This document shows, in pieces, positions 1 through 7,752 of a stretch of DNA of 22,510 nucleotides. The stretch lies in IMG/VR virus record IMGVR_UViG_3300046318_000013, positions 1 through 22,510 of that record; one strand, written 5' to 3'. The translations under genes were made by a program, and so were the position numbers. The notes under the pieces were generated by a model that was not told the origin of the DNA, searched no databases, and worked only from the letters and a program-made list of their open reading frames with translations. Numbering within the stretch: the stretch's first letter is position 1; each line of letters begins with the position of its first letter. The DNA comes from a virus.

Positions 1-317
1 GAATAAAGTCAGGGGGGGGTGTAAGGAATGGTCAGATGTGGTACGCTTGCGTTACGCATCAAGACGCATGGGGATTGGTTGAGACTAGACCAACTCATCG
101 CTTTAGGGCTTTCCGAATTTAAGTCTGGGTGGCTTCCAGATGTACAGGAGGATGTAGTCCCCAGCCGTGTTGATGCAAAAGGAAAGCGCCAAGGGACGCT
201 TTGGCTATGTCGCATCATGAGGGTTTTGCGGCTGAGATAACCTCCCATCTCCTGCCAGAAGGACGCACCTTGCTGGCGATAGGGGCATCAACAACTTACA
301 AGACAGGAGAAAAACTT
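1..317. other. Unassigned leader region upstream of the terminase genes
   Basis: No gene can be called confidently here. The only plus-strand frame of any length runs 28-240 (70 residues). It has no clear ribosome binding site, no motif I recognise, and an Arg/Leu-rich end that looks like chance translation. Two other frames are open from the window edge for 26 and 39 codons and could be the tail end of an upstream gene. A run of eight G lies at 12-19, where a sequencing indel or slippage could hide a reading frame. In HK97-type phages the cos site usually lies just upstream of the small terminase, so this stretch is a candidate packaging site. That is inference from position only. No tRNA-like cloverleaf was found. 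Confidence 0.4.
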
Positions 318-689
318 ATGGCAAAAAAACCTCGTCACATCCTTCGCTACTTAGAAGACCCAAACACTTGGGACAAGTCAGCCTTTGAAACTGCGATCCG
401 CGCAGAAGTAGAAGGCTCGACTGGCACACTCACGGCCAGCGATGAGTTCTTGATTGGCTCATTGGTGATTACTGTTGACAGTCTGCTGACGGCTGAAATC
501 AACATCCGCGAGATGGGCCACCTTTACCAGTACAACTCTGGTGAAGCGGCAAGTCCTTGGTACAAGATTCGTACCGAAATGGCCGATAAGGCTATAAAGA
601 TTCTTGCGGAGTTGGGCCTTGTTGCCCGTGGTCGTCCAAAGTTGACAGCAAAAGTGAGTGATGTAGATGAGCTATTCGCCACTGCTTGA
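318..689 (+). CDS. Phage terminase small subunit, P27-like
   Basis: This 123-residue protein is a likely terminase small subunit, which recognises phage DNA and presents it to the large subunit for packaging. The call rests on its place directly before an unmistakable large subunit, its size, and a P27-family look: a helical middle (LLTAEINIREMG, about residues 57-68) and a C-terminal segment ILAELGLVARGRPKL resembling the family's ending. The start at 318 was chosen because a good ribosome binding site, ACAGGAGAAAA, ends a few bases before it. The frame stays open upstream to a TTG at 201, but that extension lacks family resemblance. The 3' end overlaps the large subunit gene by 23 nt, so translation is probably coupled. 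Confidence 0.8.
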   Translation: MAKKPRHILRYLEDPNTWDKSAFETAIRAEVEGSTGTLTASDEFLIGSLVITVDSLLTAEINIREMGHLYQYNSGEAASPWYKIRTEMADKAIKILAELGLVARGRPKLTAKVSDVDELFATA

Positions 690-2346
690 GCCTGCATTTG
701 CTTACGCCATTGGGGTAGTTCGGGGAGACATCAAGGCTTGCGAGGATGTAAAACTTGCCTGCCAACGGTTCTTGGACATGGTGGAACGCAAGGATTCGCC
801 CTACGAATTTGTCCCGGCCAAAGCCGAACACATCCTGAAGTTCGTCAAGTTCTGCCGCCATGTCAAAGGTCCAGAGGCTGGCAAGTCTATTGAGTTGCAG
901 GGCTTTCAGGTCATGTACTTGGCCGCGATCTACGGCTTTCGTGACAGGCGTGACCACTCGTTTCGGTGGGTGACAGACATCATCTTGTTCGTGCCGCGCA
1001 AGTCGGGCAAGACCACAATCGCGTCTATCATTGCGCTATATGAGTTGCAGTTTGGTGACGCTGGCGCTGAAGTCTTCACTTTGGCAACTAACCGTGAACA
1101 GGCATCCATTTGCTTTGATTCGTCCAAAGCTATCGTGGAAGGCATGAAGCCTGAGTTGGCATCCAAGTTTATTGCCTACCGCAGCGAATTGAAGAAGGCA
1201 GGCGATTCGACCTCGACCTACAAGGCGCTGTCCCGCGAGAACCGCAAGACTGGTGACGGTAAAAACCCATCCTGCGCCATGATTGACGAAGCGGCTCAGA
1301 TCACTGAGCGTGGGTCTATCGAGGTGTTGCATTCGGGTATGGGCGCACGGAAGAATCCAATGCGGATGTACCTGACAACTGCCAGTTTCACCAAGGAAAC
1401 CAAGTTCTACGAAGACCTTTCGCATTTTCGACAGGTGTTGCGTGGCGCTGCTCCTGACAACTATCGCTGGTTTGGCCTACTGTATAGCATTGATCCGGGA
1501 GATGAATGGAGCAATCCTGATGTCTGGGGCAAAGCCAATCCAATGCTTGGTATTTCAGTCACGATTGAACACATCCAGCACATGGCCGAAGAAGCTGCTG
1601 CCAAGCCTGCGTCTTTGAACGAGTTCCTGTGCAAGCAGTTAAATATCTATGTGTCGGCCAATTCGGCATGGGTTGATCGTAGATTTTGGGACGAGTCTGT
1701 TGATAGTCTGCCGACTGAAAAGCCTGAATCCACATTTATTGGTTTTGACTTGGCGCATACCCGAGATTTGAATGCTGTGGTGACTTTGCACCGATATGGC
1801 GAAGAAGATTTCTATTCACAGTTCCAGTTCTTCTTGCCAGAAGAATCATTGGACTTTGTGCCAAACCATTACAAGTCAATTTATATGGAAGCGCACAGGA
1901 CTGGCATATTGCGCCTGACGCCGGGCAACGTGACGGACCTCAATGAGATTGAATCGTTCATCAAGCAGCAATGCGAGAAGTTCGATGTCAAGGAAATCGG
2001 CTATGACCCGTACAACGCTGCCGCACTCGTGGCAAACCTGTATGCCGAGGGCTTGCCCGTGAAGAAAGTCGGTCAGGGCATGGCTGTATTGTCAAATCCA
2101 TCCAAAACCACTGAGCAACTGATTCTGAAGAAAGCAATCAAGCATGATGGCAATCCTTTTGTGGGATGGCAACTCGGAAATTGCGAGGTTTACATTGATG
2201 TAAACGGAAACGTGAAGGTTCGCAAGAACGAAGCGGACCCTTCAGCCAAAGTGGACGGTATTATTGCCATGATTATGGCGTTACATTGCCATTTAGATAA
2301 TGTATTCGTCAGTGATTCATTTGGCTTTAGATCAATTGAGTGGTAA
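667..2346 (+). CDS. Phage terminase large subunit (Terminase_1 / HK97 type)
   Basis: This 559-residue protein is the packaging motor: an ATPase that drives DNA into the prohead and a nuclease that cuts the concatemer. The ATPase half shows a Walker A loop, VPRKSGKT, at about residues 109-116 and a Walker B, CAMIDEAA, at 203-210 with D207 and E208. The RNase H-like nuclease half shows the three expected acidic positions: D361 in GFDLAHTRD, D447 in GYDPYNAA and D530 in KVDGIIAM. Length and motif order are normal for the family. The ATG lies inside the end of the small subunit gene in another frame, with only a weak ribosome binding site, which suggests translational coupling. HK97-type terminases usually make cohesive ends, so cos packaging is expected but not shown here. 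Confidence 0.96.
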   Translation: MSYSPLLEPAFAYAIGVVRGDIKACEDVKLACQRFLDMVERKDSPYEFVPAKAEHILKFVKFCRHVKGPEAGKSIELQGFQVMYLAAIYGFRDRRDHSFRWVTDIILFVPRKSGKTTIASIIALYELQFGDAGAEVFTLATNREQASICFDSSKAIVEGMKPELASKFIAYRSELKKAGDSTSTYKALSRENRKTGDGKNPSCAMIDEAAQITERGSIEVLHSGMGARKNPMRMYLTTASFTKETKFYEDLSHFRQVLRGAAPDNYRWFGLLYSIDPGDEWSNPDVWGKANPMLGISVTIEHIQHMAEEAAAKPASLNEFLCKQLNIYVSANSAWVDRRFWDESVDSLPTEKPESTFIGFDLAHTRDLNAVVTLHRYGEEDFYSQFQFFLPEESLDFVPNHYKSIYMEAHRTGILRLTPGNVTDLNEIESFIKQQCEKFDVKEIGYDPYNAAALVANLYAEGLPVKKVGQGMAVLSNPSKTTEQLILKKAIKHDGNPFVGWQLGNCEVYIDVNGNVKVRKNEADPSAKVDGIIAMIMALHCHLDNVFVSDSFGFRSIEW

Positions 2347-2370
2347 AGTGTAGGAAATTGAGGGGAAATC

Positions 2371-3771
2371 ATGGCAATTCTTGACATTTTCAAGCGGAAA
2401 AACACTCAGTCTGAGAGCAATACTTTGTTCGGTCAGACTGCTCTTGGCAACAACATTGTTTACCAAGGCAGTGATAAACGTGCCGGTGTCAATACTCAAA
2501 TCCTCTATGTAACCACTGCAAGCACTACAACTGCTGGTCGCCCGGTGGATATGTCTGTGCTGACTCGAAACAGCACAATCATGTCTTGTGTCGGGGTAAA
2601 AGCCCGGGCTTTGGCCCAATTGCCGATCAAGATTTGTTGTGAAACAGCAGACGGTAAAAGTGTTGATGCAGTTAAAGGTGAAGGCGTTGGGACGCGAGAT
2701 AAAGCCAAGGCTCGTCAAGTTGCAAAGTTGCTGAGTAGTCCTAATAACTTCCAGAGCAAATATGAGTTCTGGTATCAATGGTTGATGTGGTACGAGTTGT
2801 CTGGTGAAGCCTTTACTCTGTGGTGGAGGAAAGACCAGAATAGTTCTACCGAGACTCCATTGGAAATGTATGTGCTGGATTCAACGCTGATTGCGGTGAA
2901 TATCACGCCTACTCGCTATCCGACTTTCCGACTGTCTACCCCGAGCTATGGTTTCAACAAAGACCATGAATTCAAGTATTTCCAAGTCATGCACAGCAAA
3001 GAAATGGCGTGGCAAGGTTCTGCTGGTTTCAACAAAGCAATTTTGGCAACTGAATTGGTTGGTCTTGACCAAGACATTGATTTGTATGCCAACTTTGTCA
3101 TGCAAAACGGCGCGAAGCCTTCTGGCATGTTTGTGACCGATCAAGTGATCCCTGATGGCAAGTACAAAGAGATTGCAGCCCGTCTGAAAGAAGCATGGAA
3201 CAATATGACTGGCAGTAAAGCCAGCGACCCAAGCAAGCCGGGTCAAGGCATGTTGTTGGATCAGGGCATGAAGTATCAACGTGTGGAAATGTTGACGCTG
3301 CAAGACGCTGACGCTGCTGCTTTGAAGTTGCAGACAATGCGCCGCATCTGTGGGTTGTTTGGTGTGCCGCCTTCCATGATCGGCATCCATGACGGTAAAT
3401 TCAACAACAGCCAAACAGCTTTGGATGAGTTCTACAAAACCACTATGTATCCAACAATCGTCAATATTCAGCAGAAATTGACACAGCATTTGTTGGATGG
3501 TTATCCTTCTTTGTCCGTTGAGTTTGATACCAAGGATTTCTTGAAGGGTGCTCCTTTGGACCAGATGAATTTTGCTACAGCTGGCGTTTCTGGCGGCATT
3601 ATGACTCCCAACGAAGCCCGGAATTACATGAATCTGCCTTCTGTAGAAGGTGGGGATGAATTGGTGAAAGATACAAAGCCTGCTGATCCTGTTCCCGGCT
3701 CTAGCGCCCAAGATACTGGCGGTGGTGGTGGGAATCAGACTCGGAAAATGAACATCGGTTCCAAGACTTGA
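2371..3771 (+). CDS. HK97-family phage portal protein
   Basis: This 466-residue protein is the portal, the dodecameric ring at the capsid vertex through which DNA enters and leaves. The length and the order after the large terminase and before the prohead protease fit the HK97 portal family. The family pattern is visible in the N-terminal segment (MSVLTRNSTIMSCVGVKARA), in the middle (WYELSGEAFTLWW) and in RRICGLFGVPPSMIG with a following NNSQTALDEFY segment, the part that in portals leads into the long helical crown region. The start has a good purine-rich site, GAGGGG, about 6 nt upstream. The C-terminus ends in a Gly-rich tail with five consecutive glycines, probably disordered. Confidence 0.95.
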   Translation: MAILDIFKRKNTQSESNTLFGQTALGNNIVYQGSDKRAGVNTQILYVTTASTTTAGRPVDMSVLTRNSTIMSCVGVKARALAQLPIKICCETADGKSVDAVKGEGVGTRDKAKARQVAKLLSSPNNFQSKYEFWYQWLMWYELSGEAFTLWWRKDQNSSTETPLEMYVLDSTLIAVNITPTRYPTFRLSTPSYGFNKDHEFKYFQVMHSKEMAWQGSAGFNKAILATELVGLDQDIDLYANFVMQNGAKPSGMFVTDQVIPDGKYKEIAARLKEAWNNMTGSKASDPSKPGQGMLLDQGMKYQRVEMLTLQDADAAALKLQTMRRICGLFGVPPSMIGIHDGKFNNSQTALDEFYKTTMYPTIVNIQQKLTQHLLDGYPSLSVEFDTKDFLKGAPLDQMNFATAGVSGGIMTPNEARNYMNLPSVEGGDELVKDTKPADPVPGSSAQDTGGGGGNQTRKMNIGSKT

Positions 3772-3777
3772 TTAAAA

Positions 3778-3993
3778 ATGCATACTGATACACAATATCT
3801 GTTAGCATTAGCGAAACAGGTCAAACGACCTACAAAAAAGTTGCCTGTATTATTAGGGCAACCCCCTAAAATACAGGACAACAACCAATCCATTGCTTTA
3901 GGGGCAATCAATGAAGACATTGAATCTAATCTGCGAAGCCAAACTGAACTTGAGCGAGAAAGCCGAGAGCGGCGAACCGTCTGGACAGATTGA
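3778..3993 (+). CDS. Possible small leader ORF, unrecognised
   Basis: A 71-codon frame starts 7 nt after the portal stop and runs 83 nt into the prohead protease gene in another frame. I recognise no domain. The first part is basic (KRPTKKLP) and the later part is rich in charged residues. The start lacks a convincing ribosome binding site, and the overlapping half could be a by-product of protease coding. It matters because a translating ribosome would cross the hairpin at 3844-3877 and pass through the protease start, so it could act as a leader peptide. It may equally be chance. Confidence 0.22.
   Translation: MHTDTQYLLALAKQVKRPTKKLPVLLGQPPKIQDNNQSIALGAINEDIESNLRSQTELERESRERRTVWTD
3844..3904 (+). 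promoter_or_regulatory. Two mutually exclusive RNA structures over the protease ribosome binding site
   Basis: A 14-bp hairpin with one bulged A is formed by arms 3844-3858 and 3864-3877 around a 5-nt loop. The segment CCCCTAAA at 3863-3870, mostly in the 3' arm, is also perfectly complementary over 8 bp to TTTAGGGG at 3897-3904, the Shine-Dalgarno region of the prohead protease (ATG at 3911). The two pairings cannot coexist: one sequesters the ribosome site, the other leaves it free. No T-run follows the hairpin, so it is not a standard rho-independent terminator. The complementarities are read directly from the sequence; the switching role is inference. Confidence 0.45.
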
Positions 3994-4711
3994 AGCTCGT
4001 ATTACAACTTGGGGCGCTCGTGAAGGCGCTGATGGTCGTAAGTTTTTCTACAAGCCTGAAGGATTTATGCAGTGGGCCAAAGAGTTCGCTGCATCAGGCC
4101 GACCACTCCCAATGTACGTTAATCACAATGCTGATGCTATTCCTGTTGGGGAATGGACAAGCATTGAAATGGATGACGATGGGATGAATGCTTGTGGCCG
4201 TCTATATTTGAACACCACAACTGGTTCTGATCTGTATCAAGTGATGAAAGAATCTCCCAATATGTTTGGCGGGGTTTCTGTTGGCGCATATGCAGAAGAA
4301 TATCAGTGGGTTAAAGAAGATGGCGAACCAATGACCATTGGTTCTGATGACCCATATGAATCTGGTTATTTCCAAATCACCAAAGGTGGTCTGCGTGAAA
4401 CCAGCGTGGTAATGCATCCAAATAACATGAAAGCAGAAATCAAAAAGTTGGAATATTTCCGACCTGATGGTTCTGCTGATTTGAAAGTATTGGAAGAAGC
4501 CCTGCGGGATGCAGGTCTGTCCAAGCAGATGTCGGTTGCCGCCGCATCTGTATTCAAGTCGGTGATTGAGCAGCGTGATGCTGCAAAAGAGCCTATTGAA
4601 ACTGCGCCAATTCAGAGTGATTCTGATGCGGAGGCAACCGAAGCGGAAATTCTCGCGGCTCTTGAGCAACGTGAACTTCTTAAACTCCTAGACAAACGCT
4701 TGAAAGGCTAA
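3911..4711 (+). CDS. Prohead (HK97-type, S78) maturation protease
   Basis: This 266-residue protein is the probable head maturation protease, which is packaged in the prohead and trims the capsid N-terminus and itself. Family features are a His in PMYVNHNADAIPVGEW (H72), a GGVSVGAYAE segment at about 120-129, and a Ser in LRETSVVMHPNNM (S165); H72 and S165 are the likely catalytic pair. After about residue 185 comes a charged, helical C-terminal region that probably acts as the scaffold-interacting or self-cleaved part. The start at 3911 has the site AGGGG 6 nt upstream, which can be masked by the upstream RNA pairing. The capsid gene follows after 2 nt. Confidence 0.9.
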   Translation: MKTLNLICEAKLNLSEKAESGEPSGQIEARITTWGAREGADGRKFFYKPEGFMQWAKEFAASGRPLPMYVNHNADAIPVGEWTSIEMDDDGMNACGRLYLNTTTGSDLYQVMKESPNMFGGVSVGAYAEEYQWVKEDGEPMTIGSDDPYESGYFQITKGGLRETSVVMHPNNMKAEIKKLEYFRPDGSADLKVLEEALRDAGLSKQMSVAAASVFKSVIEQRDAAKEPIETAPIQSDSDAEATEAEILAALEQRELLKLLDKRLKG

Positions 4712-4713
4712 TC

Positions 4714-6063
4714 ATGTCTAAAGAAATCATCGAAAAACTGGATGCCATTGAAGCAAAGCAAGTTGAAGCTGTTGCTGCTGTGGAAGCCAAAATCCCCGCT
4801 GCTGTTGAAGCTGTTAAGGCTGAGATGGATGAAAAAGTTGCTGCTCTGGAAGCCAAAGTTGCTTCTATTCAGATGCCTGAGTTCATTCGCGCTCCTGCAA
4901 AGACTGTTCGCCAAGATGTGAACCGTGCTGTGCGTGAGCAACTGAGCAACTTCTACAAAGGCAACAACCGTTTGGAAAAAGAACTGCAAATTTTTGCAGA
5001 CGAAAGCCAGATGGACGCATACCTGAAAGAAGCCTCGGCTCTGACTGGTGGCGGTGATGGCAAAGGCGGTCGTACTGCTTACGATCCAACCTTTACTGCT
5101 CTGCGTTTGATGAACCCAATGCGTGGCCTGTCCCGCACTGTGGCAACTGATGGCTCGTCTTATCAGTTCCGAGTTCGCACGGGCAACCCCGGTGAACAAT
5201 GGGGCTATTCGATCCAGAACAACGGCACTCCAACCACTGAAGATACCAGCATCTGGCAATTGGTTCTGCAAGACCTGAACGTGCAGTTCCCAATCCGTAC
5301 CGCTGCTTTGGACGACATTGATGGTTTGGAAGCTGTGGTTGTTGATGACATGCTGGCCTCGTTTGCACAAAGCGAAGCTCTGTCGATGATCCAAAACAAC
5401 GACCAAGCTGCTCAGTCCGGTACTAACCCTTACGGTGGTACTAACGGTCTGCGTGGTCTGGACCAGTATGCTGGCTCTAACGCCACTTACACTGGTGGTA
5501 CATCGTCTGCTGCTGCTTTCGGCACTTCCGGTACTGGTTCTACAAGCGGCCTGCACTCGCTGGCTACTTATGACCAGATCACCACCAACGCCAACACTGT
5601 GGGTGCTAACAACATCCAATACAAAGACGTTATCAACACGATCTACGCTTTGCCACAACAGTATTGGACATCGAACGCCAAGTTCATGGTCAGCCCTATC
5701 TTGGCTCAAGCCATCCGTGGTCTGCAAGACACCAATGGCCGTCCAATCTTCAACTCTGTTGAGTCGTTGAATCCCGATGGCATCATTGGTCAATTGCTCG
5801 GCTTTGATGTGGTGATGAACAAGTATCTGGACAACCCAAGTCAAGGCACTACTGGTACTGCTGGCACTAACAGCCTGTACCCAATGTACTTTGGTGACTG
5901 GAGCCGTGGTCACACGATCATTGATCGTCTGAATATGGTCATGCGCCGTTACGACCAGACATTGCCCGGTTACATCACCTTCTTCGGTGAAAAGCGTCTG
6001 GCAACATCTGTGCGTGATCCAAACGCACTGGTTCGCTACCGTAGCACCGGGACAGCAACGTAA
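4714..6063 (+). CDS. Major capsid protein 1, HK97 fold, with N-terminal scaffold-like region
   Basis: This 449-residue protein is the main shell subunit. Residues 1 to about 55 are Ala/Glu/Lys/Val rich with coiled-coil spacing, like the HK97 delta domain, which acts as internal scaffold and is removed by the protease. The region homologous to the second capsid protein starts at LKEASALTGGG (residue 104). Downstream come TSIWQLVLQDL, an FPIRTAALDDIDGL segment, the E-loop and A-domain region, and an ending with GEKRLATSVRDPNALVRY. It follows the protease directly with a moderate site (AAAGG), and a terminator-like hairpin starts 6 nt after its stop. The codon usage looks refined, as expected for a highly expressed gene, which also explains a long antisense open frame over it. 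Confidence 0.94.
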   Translation: MSKEIIEKLDAIEAKQVEAVAAVEAKIPAAVEAVKAEMDEKVAALEAKVASIQMPEFIRAPAKTVRQDVNRAVREQLSNFYKGNNRLEKELQIFADESQMDAYLKEASALTGGGDGKGGRTAYDPTFTALRLMNPMRGLSRTVATDGSSYQFRVRTGNPGEQWGYSIQNNGTPTTEDTSIWQLVLQDLNVQFPIRTAALDDIDGLEAVVVDDMLASFAQSEALSMIQNNDQAAQSGTNPYGGTNGLRGLDQYAGSNATYTGGTSSAAAFGTSGTGSTSGLHSLATYDQITTNANTVGANNIQYKDVINTIYALPQQYWTSNAKFMVSPILAQAIRGLQDTNGRPIFNSVESLNPDGIIGQLLGFDVVMNKYLDNPSQGTTGTAGTNSLYPMYFGDWSRGHTIIDRLNMVMRRYDQTLPGYITFFGEKRLATSVRDPNALVRYRSTGTAT

Positions 6064-6069
6064 AGTTGG

Positions 6070-6098
6070 AAAGGGGGAGCTTGCCTCCCCCTTTTGTT
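6070..6098 (+). terminator. Rho-independent terminator-like hairpin after capsid gene 1
   Basis: A perfect 10-bp stem pairs AAAGGGGGAG (6070-6079) with CTCCCCCTTT (6085-6094) around the 5-nt loop CTTGC, followed by TGTT. The GC-rich core, A-tract and T-tract give a bidirectional-looking intrinsic terminator. It sits 6 nt after the capsid stop and runs almost up to the ATG of the homing endonuclease, taking the place where that gene's ribosome binding site should be. It probably limits read-through downstream and stabilises the capsid mRNA 3' end. Confidence 0.8.
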
Positions 6099-6698
6099 AT
6101 GTTTTACACATACATTCATTTCAAAGCCGATACGCATGAGCCTTTTTATATAGGAAAGGGTCAAGGAAATCGGCATCTTGTAAAGACAAAGCGAAACAAC
6201 TATTGGAACAATGTTGTTAGCAAACATGGCTTTACTTCTGAAATAATTTGTAAATGGAAAACAGAGCATGAGGCTTTAGAGCATGAAAAACTTTTGATTC
6301 AATGCTTTAAAGATATTGGCGCTGATTTGGTTAATTTGACTGATGGTGGCGAGGGAACTTCTGGATGGATTCCTTCTGCTTCTTGGAGGGCAAAAAAAAG
6401 TGCTTCACAAAAAGCCAATTTTGTAAATCCAATGTTCAACCAAACATCTGCTGAAAAAAGAAAAAACACAATAACAGGCCGGACTTTATCTGAGTCACAT
6501 AAAGCAAACATTGGGTTGGCGTCTGTTGGAAATAAAAGTCGCTTAGGCTTTAAAAACACAATAGAATCAAACCTGAAAAGATCGGATAAATTGCGCGGAA
6601 ACAAGCATTGTCTTGGGATTGTGCAAAAACCAGAAGCTAATAAAAAAAGATCAGAATCTTTGAAAGCGTATTTGGCGCTTAAGAAGTCATCAATTTAG
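6099..6698 (+). CDS. Free-standing GIY-YIG homing endonuclease with NUMOD3-like repeat
   Basis: This 199-residue protein resembles phage GIY-YIG homing endonucleases (SegA-like). It shows the GIY-equivalent YTYIH at residues 3-7, the FYIGKG block at 16-21, the expected basic residue R25, an Asn in LVNLTDGGEGTSG (N79), and Glu residues around 61-63 for metal binding. The second half has NUMOD3-like DNA-binding segments (GRTLSESHKANIGLASVGNK at 127-146, then GFKNTIES and a Lys-rich end). ATG 6099 was chosen because the domain begins there; the in-frame TTG at 6066 would translate through the terminator. No ribosome site is visible. The gene is visibly more A-rich than its neighbours, which suits a mobile origin. 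It lies between two capsid paralogues, and the start of the next gene uses its stop region. Confidence 0.9.
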   Translation: MFYTYIHFKADTHEPFYIGKGQGNRHLVKTKRNNYWNNVVSKHGFTSEIICKWKTEHEALEHEKLLIQCFKDIGADLVNLTDGGEGTSGWIPSASWRAKKSASQKANFVNPMFNQTSAEKRKNTITGRTLSESHKANIGLASVGNKSRLGFKNTIESNLKRSDKLRGNKHCLGIVQKPEANKKRSESLKAYLALKKSSI

Positions 6699-6706
6699 GA
6701 ACTGTT

Positions 6707-7750
6707 ATGACCATTACCGAACGCATCCTGTCTGGAATTAAGCAAACATTGGAAACTGGCGATCAGGTCAAAATTGACTTGCGCGAGGCATCTGCCATCA
6801 CTGGTTCAGGACTGAATGTCGGTGGTCGCACAAACTTTGATGACGCATTCGCTGCTTTGCGTTATGCAAACCCGTTTCGTCAAGGCGCACGAAATATCAA
6901 AGTGCCCGGAAATTCCGCTGTTCAGTTTGTTGCCAAAACTGGTAACGCTGCTAACAGCACAAACCCTTGGGGCTACACAGTCAGCCCCAACACTGGTTCC
7001 CCAAACATTAACACCAGCATTTGGCAATTGCCGACTCGCGTGATTTCCGCGCAACTGCCTGTTCGCTCGGCTGTGTTGTCTGATGTGAATGGTTTGCAGT
7101 CTGAATTGGTCGAAGACCTGATGATGGAATTCGCTCAAATTGAAGGCGCATCTTGTGGCCTGAATAACGATCAATCAGGCACTACTACTACATCTACTGG
7201 TGGTACTGACGGCCTGCGCGGATTGAACAGCTATCCCGGCGCTGCTGGTGCTGCTGCTGCCTTTGGTACAAGTGGCACAGCTATCACAAACGGTTTGCAT
7301 ACTCTGGCTACTGTTGGATATAACAACACTGGTGGCCTTGAGGCTGAAACTTTGTCTGCTATGGCAGATGCTTTGCCAGCGCAATATTGGTCTTTGCCGG
7401 GTACTGCTTGGATGATGCATCCATCTGCAATCCGAACCTTGCGTAACTATGCTCATGGTGGCGGTGGTTATTCGTTCATCGACATTGGTTCTGGTGAAGC
7501 TGGCTCATTGCTGCATGTGTATGGTTTCCCTGTCATTCCAAACCCATATTTGGACGCTACTGGCACTATTGGCTGCAAGTCAATTTATCTTGCAAACTGG
7601 CCTCGTTTTATGACGATTGCTGATGTGGAAGAAATGACTGTTCAGGCAATGGAACAAACCACTCCCGGTTTTGTGAATTTGTATGCTGAAAAGCGTATGG
7701 CAAGCTCTGTGCGTGACGTTTTTGCTGGTGTTCGTTCAATCGAGACTTAA
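6707..7750 (+). CDS. Second HK97-fold capsid protein, lacking the scaffold-like N-terminus
   Basis: This 347-residue protein is clearly paralogous to capsid protein 1. Shared blocks include LREASAITGSG (from residue 25), GGRTNFDDAF, NTSIWQLP, LPVRSAVLSDVNGLQ, a TDGLRGLNSY segment, AAAFGTSGTAITNGLHTLAT, LPAQYWS and AEKRMASSVRD near the end. It has only about 24 residues before the shared region, against about 103 in capsid protein 1, so the coiled-coil delta-like region is missing. Its ribosome site, TTAGGA, overlaps the endonuclease stop codon, 6 nt before ATG. The whole fold is intact with no stop or frameshift, so it looks functional. It could be a vertex or minor shell protein, or a replacement subunit. 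Which of these is unknown. Confidence 0.88.
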   Translation: MTITERILSGIKQTLETGDQVKIDLREASAITGSGLNVGGRTNFDDAFAALRYANPFRQGARNIKVPGNSAVQFVAKTGNAANSTNPWGYTVSPNTGSPNINTSIWQLPTRVISAQLPVRSAVLSDVNGLQSELVEDLMMEFAQIEGASCGLNNDQSGTTTTSTGGTDGLRGLNSYPGAAGAAAAFGTSGTAITNGLHTLATVGYNNTGGLEAETLSAMADALPAQYWSLPGTAWMMHPSAIRTLRNYAHGGGGYSFIDIGSGEAGSLLHVYGFPVIPNPYLDATGTIGCKSIYLANWPRFMTIADVEEMTVQAMEQTTPGFVNLYAEKRMASSVRDVFAGVRSIET

Positions 7751-7752
7751 AC

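Noticed and set aside
201-317. 39-residue upstream extension of the small terminase from a TTG
   Set aside because: A strong ribosome binding site lies just before ATG 318 and the extension does not look like a terminase N-terminus.
3844-3877. Rho-independent terminator between portal and protease
   Set aside because: The stem is strong but is followed by ACAACAACC, not a T-run, so a regulatory hairpin is a better reading.
4708-5913. 401-codon open frame on the minus strand across capsid gene 1
   Set aside because: It mirrors the coding frame of a strongly codon-biased gene, and the translation is Val/Ser/Thr rich with no domain. Treated as a shadow.
6066-6098. TTG start at 6066 for the homing endonuclease
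   Set aside because: The extra residues translate the terminator stem and the GIY-YIG domain begins at ATG 6099.
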